A stretch of DNA of 6,296 nt from DATKMG01 sp035541995 (GCA_035541995.1 DATKMG010000196.1:1-6296), one strand, 5' to 3'. Shown: positions 1-5,761, counted from the stretch's first letter. Translations and numbers: made by a program. The notes: generated from the sequence alone by a model not told the origin.

Positions 1-32
1 CTCATTTAGCGTTGAGTGACATCACAGTTGGA

Positions 33-632
33 TCAAGCTTTGACAGACTGTGCCTTCACCACTATGGTCTCGACGGTGCCTTTGAAGTGGGCACCTTCGT
101 TTATGGCAATCCTTGAGGCAGAAACTCCGCCTACCAGGGAACCTGTGGATTGAATGGTCACCATGCCGCCGGCTGAAATGTTGCCCACGACCTTTCCTTC
201 GACGATCACACTCTTCGCCAGGATTTGCGCATGCACCACGGCATAAGGACCGATAACGACTTGATGATTCATGACTTCGATCTTGCCCACCACTCGCCCA
301 TCCACGATAAGATCTTCGTTTACGGCGAGTTCACCCCTGATGAAGATGGATCTCCCAATTCGAGTCACACCCTTCAGGCCGGGGTGGGTTTTAGTTTCGG
401 GCTGCGGCTCCATGAGTTTCTTCTCTTCCCGTGCGATTGGTGACGACACTTCGACTTGTACTCGACGAATTGGTTTTTGGTCTTCCGTCATTTGAGGCTC
501 CTCATGGGTCTGAAGGGGTTTCTCTTGCTTTTCTATCAGGGATAGAGCTCGGAAAATTCCGTTTACCGTAACCGGCAGTCTCTCGATAATTGGCGGCAAG
601 TAATCACCCAAGCGCTCCATTGCCGTATCCAC
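33..632 (-). CDS. Bactofilin (polymer-forming cytoskeletal protein)
   Basis: This 199-residue frame encodes a bactofilin, a family that polymerises without nucleotide into cytoplasmic, often membrane-associated filaments used for cell shape and polar organisation. The family domain covers about residues 91-187: a right-handed beta-helix with short valine/isoleucine-rich rungs and turn glycines, opening with RIGRSIFIRGEL and including SVIVEGKVVGNI and the late segment AINEGAHFKGT. Residues 49-88 are polar, proline-rich and probably disordered. Two starts compete. The GTG at 632 has GGAGG ten bases upstream, and an ATG follows at 620. An internal ATG at 491 (residue 48) has AGGAG at a 6-base spacing and would give a 152-residue protein closer to usual bactofilin length. 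The extra N-terminus holds a possible amphipathic helix (about residues 8-35). The gene is divergent from its neighbour, and no terminator is visible in the 32 bases beyond its stop. The family call is firm; the start is not. Confidence 0.93.
   Translation of the reverse strand: MDTAMERLGDYLPPIIERLPVTVNGIFRALSLIEKQEKPLQTHEEPQMTEDQKPIRRVQVEVSSPIAREEKKLMEPQPETKTHPGLKGVTRIGRSIFIRGELAVNEDLIVDGRVVGKIEVMNHQVVIGPYAVVHAQILAKSVIVEGKVVGNISAGGMVTIQSTGSLVGGVSASRIAINEGAHFKGTVETIVVKAQSVKA
489..502 (-). promoter_or_regulatory. Internal ribosome binding site and alternative bactofilin start
   Basis: On the minus strand, AGGAG (498-502) lies six bases before an in-frame ATG (489-491). This is a near-ideal Shine-Dalgarno arrangement and a better one than at the upstream GTG. 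It would start the protein at MTEDQKP, removing 47 residues but leaving the whole bactofilin domain. Either this is the only real start or two isoforms are made. Confidence 0.55.
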
Positions 633-781
633 CTCATCGCGGCCTCCGCATGTATATCTAAGACCCGACAGTGTCCTTGCTCGCTTCCACTATGATACTT
701 CAGACAAAACAACCTAGGGAATACACTAGGAATGTCCTGTGCCTCGGAATCGTGAGGATGAAAGAAACGGCTCGAACGGCG

Positions 782-861
782 GCGGTTGGTTGTATAATCA
801 ACCGCGGCCAGGAGACCAAGTTGTGAATCCTGGTCCATTGATCTCGACCCATAGAGATCAA
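782..861 (+). other. Three consecutive stem-loops in the upstream region
   Basis: Three perfect inverted repeats follow one another with 2- and 4-base gaps: a 7-bp stem with a 10-base loop (782-805), a 6-bp stem with a 14-base loop (808-833) and an 8-bp stem with an 8-base loop (838-861). In the third, GGTC (832-835) can also pair with GACC (866-869) across a small internal loop, competing with the second hairpin. There is no T-run, so this is not a simple terminator. A 5' leader element is possible; the function is unknown. Confidence 0.4.
793..798 (+). promoter_or_regulatory. Possible -10 box within an inverted repeat
   Basis: An exact TATAAT sits at the centre of GGTTG/CAACC arms (788-792 and 799-803). 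No TTGACA-like -35 element lies 16-18 bases upstream, and the start codon it would serve is 225 bases downstream. It is a weak promoter candidate; if real, the palindrome around it would be a natural repressor site. Confidence 0.2.
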
Positions 862-935
862 CCTAGACCTGGAGCTGTGAGAAGAATGCGGACCACGTCA
901 GCATACTGCGGGGCTTCTCTGTGAGACGCCGCCCT

Positions 936-967
936 TGTCAGCTATCCTGGCAAGTTGGCAGCTGACA
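936..967 (+). other. 8-bp inverted repeat upstream of the TIM-barrel gene
   Basis: TGTCAGCT (936-943) and AGCTGACA (960-967) form a perfect 8-bp pair around a 16-base loop, ending 55 bases before the start codon. It could be a dyad operator or a leader hairpin. There is no T-tract. Confidence 0.4.
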
Positions 968-1011
968 CAGCCGTCCTACAGTTCCAATTCTATCACACCT
1001 CCCCTTCACGA

Positions 1012-1017
1012 AGAGGA
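1012..1017 (+). promoter_or_regulatory. Ribosome binding site of the TIM-barrel gene
   Basis: AGAGGA ends five bases before the ATG at 1023. It fixes this start, which also places the twin-arginine motif at the very N-terminus, as expected. Confidence 0.7.
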
Positions 1018-1022
1018 CAACC

Positions 1023-1979
1023 ATGCTCAAACTGAGGCGACGCGACGTTCTGAAAGGCTCTGTGACGGTGGCAGTCGGCACGGCCGTATTAGGCTGGAGC
1101 GGCGGTGATCTCACCGCCTCCACTGAACCTCATCTGAAATTCCCCACTGAGCCGCGCAAGCGCTTGGCTGTGGCTTCGTGGCCCTTCCGCATGTTCATCG
1201 ATGCCCCCACCAACAAGTGGGCCCGCGATCCCAAGCTCCCCGGGATGGATCTGAAGGACTTTGGGGCCATGGTCGTGAACAGGTTCGGCCTTTACAACAT
1301 CGAACCACTGGATTCGCACTTCCGCTCCACCGAGCTGGCCTACCTGACCGAACTCCGCGAGGGCACGGAGAAAGCGGGGGCGCACATTATCGATATTCCA
1401 GTCGACCTTCGGGACAGTTTCTATGACACCGACCCCACAAGGCGGGCGAAGTCCGTGGAGGGCAGCAGAAAGTGGATCGATATCGCCAACACGCTTGGAT
1501 CCCCGAGCGTTCGGCTCCACATCGCAGGGTCACACAATACAAAGCCGGATGTCGGACGGGCGGCCGAAAGTCTTAAGCAGATTGCCCAGTACGCTGCCGA
1601 GAAGAACATCGTGGCAAACCTCGAGAATGACGACAACCTCACCGAAGATCCGTTCTTCATTGTAGAAGTGATCGAAAAGGTGAATAATCCCTACCTTCGT
1701 GCACTGCCGGATTTCTGCAATTCGATGATGACGCACGACCAGGACTTCAATGATCGCGCCATGAAAGCGATGTTCAAGCACGCTTACTGTATCTCTCACA
1801 TGAAGGATTCCGAAGTCGGGGAGGGCGGGAAAGTCCGCACGGTGGACTTCGCCAGGTGCTTCGCCATCGCCAGGACAGCGGGCTATCGGGGATACTTTTC
1901 TATGGAGTGGGAAGGGAAGGGTGAGCCCTACGCCGGGACGCAGCAGCTCATCGACGAGACCCTGAAGAATCTTGCCTGA
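1023..1979 (+). CDS. Tat-exported xylose-isomerase-like TIM barrel (sugar phosphate isomerase/epimerase family)
   Basis: The 318-residue protein begins with a twin-arginine signal: R5-R6-R7, then DVLKG and a hydrophobic stretch (about 13-25). Cleavage is plausible near residue 32. It should therefore fold and bind its cofactor in the cytoplasm before export. The rest is one (beta/alpha)8 barrel of the AP-endonuclease-2/xylose-isomerase-like superfamily, at usual length. Candidate divalent-metal ligands at the ends of late strands are E201 (ANLEND), D230 (LPDF), H259 (ISHMKD) and E295 (SMEWEG); E94 (NIEPLD) lies on an early strand. Relatives isomerise or epimerise sugars or related polyols. 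The substrate cannot be read from the sequence, and no sugar-catabolic neighbour is present to suggest it. The start is supported by AGAGGA five bases upstream. It appears monocistronic, followed by a strong hairpin at 2052-2089. Domain and export calls are firm; enzymatic specificity is not. Confidence 0.92.
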   Translation: MLKLRRRDVLKGSVTVAVGTAVLGWSGGDLTASTEPHLKFPTEPRKRLAVASWPFRMFIDAPTNKWARDPKLPGMDLKDFGAMVVNRFGLYNIEPLDSHFRSTELAYLTELREGTEKAGAHIIDIPVDLRDSFYDTDPTRRAKSVEGSRKWIDIANTLGSPSVRLHIAGSHNTKPDVGRAAESLKQIAQYAAEKNIVANLENDDNLTEDPFFIVEVIEKVNNPYLRALPDFCNSMMTHDQDFNDRAMKAMFKHAYCISHMKDSEVGEGGKVRTVDFARCFAIARTAGYRGYFSMEWEGKGEPYAGTQQLIDETLKNLA

Positions 1980-2051
1980 CACGCTGCGCACTTGATTGCA
2001 CCAATTCTCAGCATTCGTGCGCCACTTATGAAAATGCGAGTTTAAAGGTGG

Positions 2052-2089
2052 TCGCCGCGACGGGTGACCGCCGTCACCCGTCGCGGCGA
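2052..2089 (+). terminator. Perfect 17-bp hairpin after the TIM-barrel gene
   Basis: TCGCCGCGACGGGTGAC (2052-2068) is matched exactly by its reverse complement (2073-2089) around the tetraloop CGCC. Pairing can extend through G2051-T2090 (wobble) and G2050-C2091. It starts 72 bases past the stop codon. The stem is very GC-rich, but the bases after it are not a T-run on the plus strand; on the minus strand only a short TTTAAA follows. It may stop transcription, stabilise the 3' end of the mRNA, or be a REP-like palindromic element. The pairing is certain, the role is not. Confidence 0.5.
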
Positions 2090-2208
2090 TCGCGCGGGTC
2101 ACACTGCTCGCCGCTCGGGGGACAGCGGTCCCATGATCGGCTCCCACGTCCCCCCTAGGTTGGCATTTTCATCGGCGATGGTGAACTTGAAAAGGTCATA
2201 AGGCACTT

Positions 2209-2243
2209 TCATGAATGGTGCAGGTTAAGGCACCCCTTCATGA
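2209..2243 (+). repeat. Bulged 12-bp hairpin overlapping a direct repeat
   Basis: TCATGAA (2209-2215) pairs with TTCATGA (2237-2243), and inside it GGTGC (2217-2221) pairs with GCACC (2230-2234). T2216 faces CC (2235-2236) as an internal loop, and the apical loop is 8 bases. Overlapping this is an imperfect direct repeat: AAGGCACTTTCATGA at 2200-2214 and AAGGCACCCCTTCATGA at 2227-2243. No T-run follows. Confidence 0.45.
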
Positions 2244-2375
2244 CCCTCGAAAGATCGGATTCCGCAAAATCTCTCCAAGGGACGGCTGATCATAGTAGAA
2301 TAGCCTCGTTGTCTGGCGCTTTTCCTTTCCTTTCGTTTATTCCTGTCTTGTGTAGATACACAGAGGGCGTCCATG

Positions 2376-2464
2376 AACCTGGTTCGTCCCAGGTTGGTCC
2401 GTTTCGGGGTATTTCAGGCGAACCCAACGTTTGGCCAGCTCAACGGCACTCGTTCGTCCCGAGT
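2376..2464 (+). repeat. Two small hairpins presenting the same loop sequence
   Basis: AACCTGG (2376-2382) and CCAGGTT (2389-2395) form a 7-bp stem around TTCGTC. ACTCG (2448-2452) and CGAGT (2460-2464) form a 5-bp stem around TTCGTCC. The 9-mer GTTCGTCCC occurs at 2382-2390 and again at 2452-2460, while the stems differ in sequence. Confidence 0.35.
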
Positions 2465-2583
2465 CATTCAACTCTTGCTGCGGCTGCAGTTCTGATGCCT
2501 CACGGGGGGCAGACTTTACTGCCTGTCTTCTGGCCGCTGGGCCTTGCTGAGGTGCGCTGGTTTGATTGGCAGGTTAGAGATGG

Positions 2584-2615
2584 CATTAACCCCTCCAGTC
2601 ATCGAGGGGTTAATG
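2584..2615 (+). terminator. Perfect 12-bp hairpin upstream of the kinase gene
   Basis: CATTAACCCCTC (2584-2595) pairs perfectly with GAGGGGTTAATG (2604-2615) around an 8-base loop. It ends 76 bases before the kinase start. The following bases (GGATTTGAGG) lack a U-tract, so it is a poor intrinsic terminator. An operator or a leader element controlling the kinase is equally possible. Confidence 0.4.
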
Positions 2616-2657
2616 GGATTTGAGGGAAGACTCGACGTGCCCTGTGAATACCGGGCT

Positions 2658-2685
2658 CGCCACTCGCCACTGACCACTGGTCACT
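2658..2685. repeat. Tandem heptamer array immediately before the kinase start
   Basis: Four 7-base units follow without gaps: CGCCACT, CGCCACT, GACCACT and GGTCACT. On the minus strand they read AGTGACC, AGTGGTC, AGTGGCG and AGTGGCG, the same family as the array at 5571-5605 but inverted. The array ends six bases before the ATG at 2692, where a ribosome binding site would normally lie. It also contains the hyphenated palindrome TGACCA-C-TGGTCA (2671-2683). Confidence 0.75.
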
Positions 2686-2691
2686 GCCTTT

Positions 2692-5571
2692 ATGAACCGT
2701 TGGGAACAGGTTGAGAAAATCTGTCAATCGGCGCTGGAGCTGGAAGAGAGCCAGCGGGCGGCGTTTCTTGACGAAGCCTGCGCCGGAGATGCAGACTTGC
2801 GGCGAGAAGTGGAGTCCCTGCTCCAGTATGAAACGCGTGGGAAACGCTTTATCGAAGAACCTGCCGTGGAGGTAGCGGCCAAGATGATCGCTCACGAAAA
2901 ACCTGAGTTACTGCTGGGTCAGCAACTGGGCTCTTACCAGATCCTTTCTCTAATTGGGGCTGGTGGCATGGGAGTTGTCTACAAGGCCCGCGACACCCGG
3001 CTGAACCGATCGGTCGCGATCAAGGTATTGCCACAGGACCAGGTAATAGATCCTGAGCGCAAGCAACGCTTCATTCAAGAAGCTCGGGCAGCCTCAGCGC
3101 TGAACCATCCCAACATCATCACCATTTACGATATCGGCAGCGACAGCGGCATCGATTTCATCGCCATGGAGTATGTGGCTGGCAAGATGCTGAGTCAACT
3201 GATCCCGCGCAAAGGGATGCAGCTCAGTGAAGCGCTGAAGGTAGCCATCCAGGTAGCGGACGCCCTGACGAAAGCTCACTCAGCCGGCATCGTGCATCGC
3301 GATCTGAAACCGGGCAATGTGATGGTGAGCGAAGACGGCCTGGTGAAGGTCCTGGACTTTGGTCTAGCGAAACTGACAGAAGTGGAAAGCGGCGAAGGGC
3401 CGACGCGCACTTCGCAACCCCAAACGGAAACGGGGACGATCATTGGGACAGTCTCTTACATGTCTCCCGAGCAAGCGGAGGGGAAGAAGGTCGATGTCCG
3501 GTCAGACATTTTCAGTTTTGGGGCGGTGCTATACGAGATGGTCACGGGCCAAAGAGCCTTTGCCGGCAAGTCGAATCTGGCGATCTTGACAGCCATCCTG
3601 CGAGAGGAGCCGAAGCCGGCCAGTCAAATCGTCAAGGGCCTGCCCCACGAGCTGGAAAAGATCATCCAGCGCTGCCTGCGCAAGGATCCGGGGTGGCGCT
3701 TTCAACATATGGATGACGTCAGGATCGAGCTGGGGGAATTGAAACAAGAATACGACTCAGGAGGGCTGACCGGGACAACACCGGTGGGCCCGGCCTCACA
3801 GAGTTTGGCTCTCCAGGCCTGGAAGCGCTGGGTTTGGGTAGGAGCAGCGTTCGTTGTCGTGGCCATAACCATCGCCGCTTTGCTCTTTCGCGGGCCTACC
3901 AGGAAACCGCAAGCTGCACTCGAAGTGGTCCCACTCACCAGCTATGTCGGTTTTGAGCAGTCTCCGAGCTTTTCCCCGGACGGTAATCAAGTAGCGTTTT
4001 CTTGGAATGGGGACAAGCAGGACAACTACGATATCTACGTCAAGATGATTGGCACCGCGAACGCCGTGCGGCTGACCACGGACCCGGCTGACGATATCAG
4101 CCCGGCCTTTTCACCAGATGGACGCTCGATCGGTTTTGTTCGGGTGTCGAAAGAGCATGCTATCTTTATCGTCATGCCCGCCATCGGAGGCCCGGAGCGG
4201 ACCGTGGCTGAGGTTGCTATTCCACCAGAGGTTGCTATTCCACGAGATGTTGTCTATGGACCGGGCCCCTTGTTCGCCTGGCTTCCTGACGGCAAATGGG
4301 TGGTGGTCTATGGTTTGGCACTTCTGTCGACCGAGACGGGCGAAATGAGCAGCTTGACCTTACCACCGACTGAATCGCCACTTGATTCTTCTCCTGCCGT
4401 CTCGCCAGATGGTCGCACAGTTGCGTTCTGCCGCCGGAACTCTTACCAATGGTCGGACATTTACCTGCTCAACCTGACCGAAGACTTAAAGCCCAACGGG
4501 GAGCCGAGGCGCCTGACTTCCTTGAAGGGTTTCATTTTCGGTTCTGCCTGGACTCCGAACGGGAAGGAGATCATCTTTGGCTCCTTTTTCTTCGGAAGTG
4601 GCTCTAGCCTGTGGAAGGTACCGGCTTCCGGCGCTGGGGAACCGGAACACTTAGCCTTTACAGGTGGAGACGCTCGCTTCCCATCTATCTCCCGGAGCGG
4701 CAACCGGTTGGCCTACGAGCGGGCTGTGTTTGATTCCAACATATGGCGTCTCTTGCTGTCGGGCCTCGCAACAGCCGCCAGCCCCCCAAGTCGTTTTATT
4801 GCTTCTACGCGCATCGATTATGCTTCACAATACTCGCCCGATGGCAAGCGGATCGCCTTTGAATCCGATCGCAGCGGAGTCTGGGGTATCTGGGTTTGCA
4901 ATGCGGACGGCTCCAACGCTGTGGAACTGATTTCCCGAGCGGGAGCGAGTTGCGGGAACGCGAGCTGGTCTCCCGATGGGCAACGTATTGCGTTCAATCT
5001 TGATACGGGGGGGAACACGGATATCTATGTCAACCGAGCGAGTGGAGGAAAGCCAATCCGCCTGACCACGGATCCCGCGGACGACGAGGCCGGGAGCTGG
5101 TCGAGAGATGGCAATTGGATCTACTTTGAAACGACACGGACTGGTCGATGGGAGGTGTGGAAGGTACCGTCAGGAGGGGGGAAGGAAGTCCAGGTCACTA
5201 AGGCTGGGGGCAACATGGCCTATGAGTCACTCGACGGCAAGGTTCTCTATTACTGGAAAGAAGTTGATTCAGGTATTTGGAAGATGCCGGTGAGTGGCGG
5301 TGACGAGAGCCAGGTGCTCCCATCTGTGGCCGCGCGGCGTTGTTTCTATGTTGTCAGGGAGGGGATCTATTTCATTCCGGGGCCGGGTGCCGATGGGAAG
5401 TATGCCATCCAATTTCTGAGCTTCGCCACAGGCAAGGTGAAAACGGTCGCTCCAATGTCAGGACCACCCTTTTTGGGGGGGCTCTCTGTTTCGCCAGACG
5501 GCAGATCTCTCTTGTTTTCGCAGAACGACGAAGCCGGCAGCGACCTGATGCTGGTGGAGAACTTTCATTGA
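2692..5571 (+). CDS. Transmembrane serine/threonine protein kinase with TolB/PD40 beta-propeller sensor
   Basis: This 959-residue protein is a Hanks-type kinase joined to an extracytoplasmic propeller. Residues 1-60 match the short helical leader common on acidobacterial kinases (WEQV...FLDEACAGD...LRREVESLL). The kinase domain spans about 82-350: glycine loop IGAGGMGVV (88-96), lysine K111 in VAIK, helix-C E130, catalytic HRDLKPGN (202-209; an RD kinase), DFG 222-224, SPE 258-260, D272 and R336. T253 and nearby threonines are likely activation-loop phosphosites. One hydrophobic segment (380-399), preceded by KRW and followed by RGPTRK, should cross the membrane. Residues 410-955 carry PD40 motifs of the form SPDG/TPNG near 428, 474, 571, 621, 715, 760, 804 and 934, consistent with a six- to eight-bladed propeller. 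The start fits the family leader, but no Shine-Dalgarno is visible. All catalytic residues are present. Ligand and targets are unknown. Confidence 0.96.
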   Translation: MNRWEQVEKICQSALELEESQRAAFLDEACAGDADLRREVESLLQYETRGKRFIEEPAVEVAAKMIAHEKPELLLGQQLGSYQILSLIGAGGMGVVYKARDTRLNRSVAIKVLPQDQVIDPERKQRFIQEARAASALNHPNIITIYDIGSDSGIDFIAMEYVAGKMLSQLIPRKGMQLSEALKVAIQVADALTKAHSAGIVHRDLKPGNVMVSEDGLVKVLDFGLAKLTEVESGEGPTRTSQPQTETGTIIGTVSYMSPEQAEGKKVDVRSDIFSFGAVLYEMVTGQRAFAGKSNLAILTAILREEPKPASQIVKGLPHELEKIIQRCLRKDPGWRFQHMDDVRIELGELKQEYDSGGLTGTTPVGPASQSLALQAWKRWVWVGAAFVVVAITIAALLFRGPTRKPQAALEVVPLTSYVGFEQSPSFSPDGNQVAFSWNGDKQDNYDIYVKMIGTANAVRLTTDPADDISPAFSPDGRSIGFVRVSKEHAIFIVMPAIGGPERTVAEVAIPPEVAIPRDVVYGPGPLFAWLPDGKWVVVYGLALLSTETGEMSSLTLPPTESPLDSSPAVSPDGRTVAFCRRNSYQWSDIYLLNLTEDLKPNGEPRRLTSLKGFIFGSAWTPNGKEIIFGSFFFGSGSSLWKVPASGAGEPEHLAFTGGDARFPSISRSGNRLAYERAVFDSNIWRLLLSGLATAASPPSRFIASTRIDYASQYSPDGKRIAFESDRSGVWGIWVCNADGSNAVELISRAGASCGNASWSPDGQRIAFNLDTGGNTDIYVNRASGGKPIRLTTDPADDEAGSWSRDGNWIYFETTRTGRWEVWKVPSGGGKEVQVTKAGGNMAYESLDGKVLYYWKEVDSGIWKMPVSGGDESQVLPSVAARRCFYVVREGIYFIPGPGADGKYAIQFLSFATGKVKTVAPMSGPPFLGGLSVSPDGRSLLFSQNDEAGSDLMLVENFH
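4210..4245 (+). repeat. In-frame 18-bp tandem duplication inside the propeller
   Basis: Two adjacent 18-base units (4210-4227 and 4228-4245) differ at one base and encode EVAIPP then EVAIPR (kinase residues 507-518). The insertion lies between propeller strands and keeps the frame. The near-identity suggests a recent slippage duplication. Confidence 0.85.
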
Positions 5572-5605
5572 GTGACGAGTGACAAGTGGCGAGTGACGAG
5601 TATAA
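5571..5605. repeat. Tandem heptamer array starting at the kinase stop codon
   Basis: Five 7-base units run without gaps: AGTGACG, AGTGACA, AGTGGCG, AGTGACG and a degenerate AGTATAA. The first A is the last base of the kinase TGA stop. The units belong to the family found upstream of the kinase at 2658-2685 but in the opposite orientation; AGTGGCG is shared exactly. Confidence 0.75.
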
Positions 5606-5610
5606 CGGTC

Positions 5611-5652
5611 AGGTTCGAGGTGTGAGCTGTTAGGTGTGAGGTGGTAGGGGGA
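5611..5652. repeat. Second heptamer array, AGGTGTG family
   Basis: Six consecutive 7-base units read AGGTTCG, AGGTGTG, AGCTGTT, AGGTGTG, AGGTGGT and AGGGGGA. The consensus AGGTGTG differs from the AGTGACG family just upstream, and the two arrays are separated by only five bases. Later units are degenerate, so the right edge is approximate. Confidence 0.6.
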
Positions 5653-5662
5653 GAGCCAGAGG

Positions 5663-5679
5663 GCGGTTGTGTCAACCGC
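5663..5679. repeat. 7-bp inverted repeat in the spacer before the last gene
   Basis: GCGGTTG (5663-5669) pairs with CAACCGC (5673-5679) around a 3-base gap (TGT). The same 7-base arms occur at 782-788 and 799-805 with a 10-base loop. A GTG at 5669 inside this palindrome opens the downstream reading frame and has AGAGGG five bases upstream, but start use within the hairpin seems unlikely. Confidence 0.5.
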
Positions 5680-5761
5680 TGCATTAGAAGCATTGGCGTT
5701 TTACAAAAACCCCCTACAGGGTGGAGTAGGACGGAGGGATTCAGAGAAAACGATAACGAAG

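Larger units (their letters stand above)
633..1022. other. Divergent spacer rich in inverted repeats, no gene
   Basis: I see no credible gene in these 390 bases; the short open frames have no recognisable product. The spacer separates two divergent genes and so must hold both promoters, but no good -35/-10 pair was found. It contains a series of inverted repeats. CCTAG (713-717) pairs with CTAGG (726-730). GCGGTTG (782-788) pairs with CAACCGC (799-805). CCAGGA (808-813) pairs with TCCTGG (828-833). TTGATCTC (838-845) pairs with GAGATCAA (854-861). TGTCAGCT (936-943) pairs with AGCTGACA (960-967). The density suggests a folded leader or operators upstream of the TIM-barrel gene. Confidence 0.6.
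1980..2691. other. Long hairpin-rich spacer without a convincing gene
   Basis: These 712 bases hold no coding frame I can support. The longest forward frame (2240-2623, 127 codons) has an odd composition rich in His, Ser, Pro and Trp, no recognisable domain, and runs through a 12-bp hairpin. Besides the hairpins listed separately, there are smaller dyads. CCGCT/AGCGG lies at 2111-2128 and overlaps GGGAC/GTCCC at 2119-2132. TGTGTA-GA-TACACA is at 2349-2362. AACCTGG/CCAGGTT is at 2376-2395. ACTCG/CGAGT is at 2448-2464. TAGAAT at 2296-2301 resembles a -10 box but has no -35 partner. The spacer may be a decayed or repeat-derived region, or may carry an untranslated RNA. Confidence 0.6.

Noticed and set aside
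739..924. 61-codon forward frame in the divergent spacer
   Set aside because: It runs across three contiguous inverted repeats, has no ribosome binding site and no recognisable product.
1530..2147. 205-codon minus-strand frame
   Set aside because: It is mostly the antisense shadow of the TIM-barrel gene, whose protein has clear conserved motifs. The translated product has low-complexity Arg/His/Pro-rich parts and no domain.
2557..2590. Promoter for the kinase from TTGATT or TTGGCA near 2562-2571
   Set aside because: At normal spacing the -10 position falls on ATTAAC or ACCCCT inside the 12-bp hairpin, a poor match to TATAAT.
2240..2623. 127-codon forward open frame in the long spacer
   Set aside because: The composition is unlike the neighbouring proteins, there is no recognisable domain, only a weak AAGG precedes the start, and the frame runs through a perfect 12-bp hairpin to stop just after it.
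2658..5605. Kinase gene as the cargo of a classical transposon with terminal inverted repeats
   Set aside because: The inverted arrays are degenerate short tandem repeats, not unique terminal repeats. No transposase or target-site duplication is visible.
5571..5652. CRISPR-like array
   Set aside because: Units are 7 bases in gapless tandem with no spacers, and no cas gene is present.
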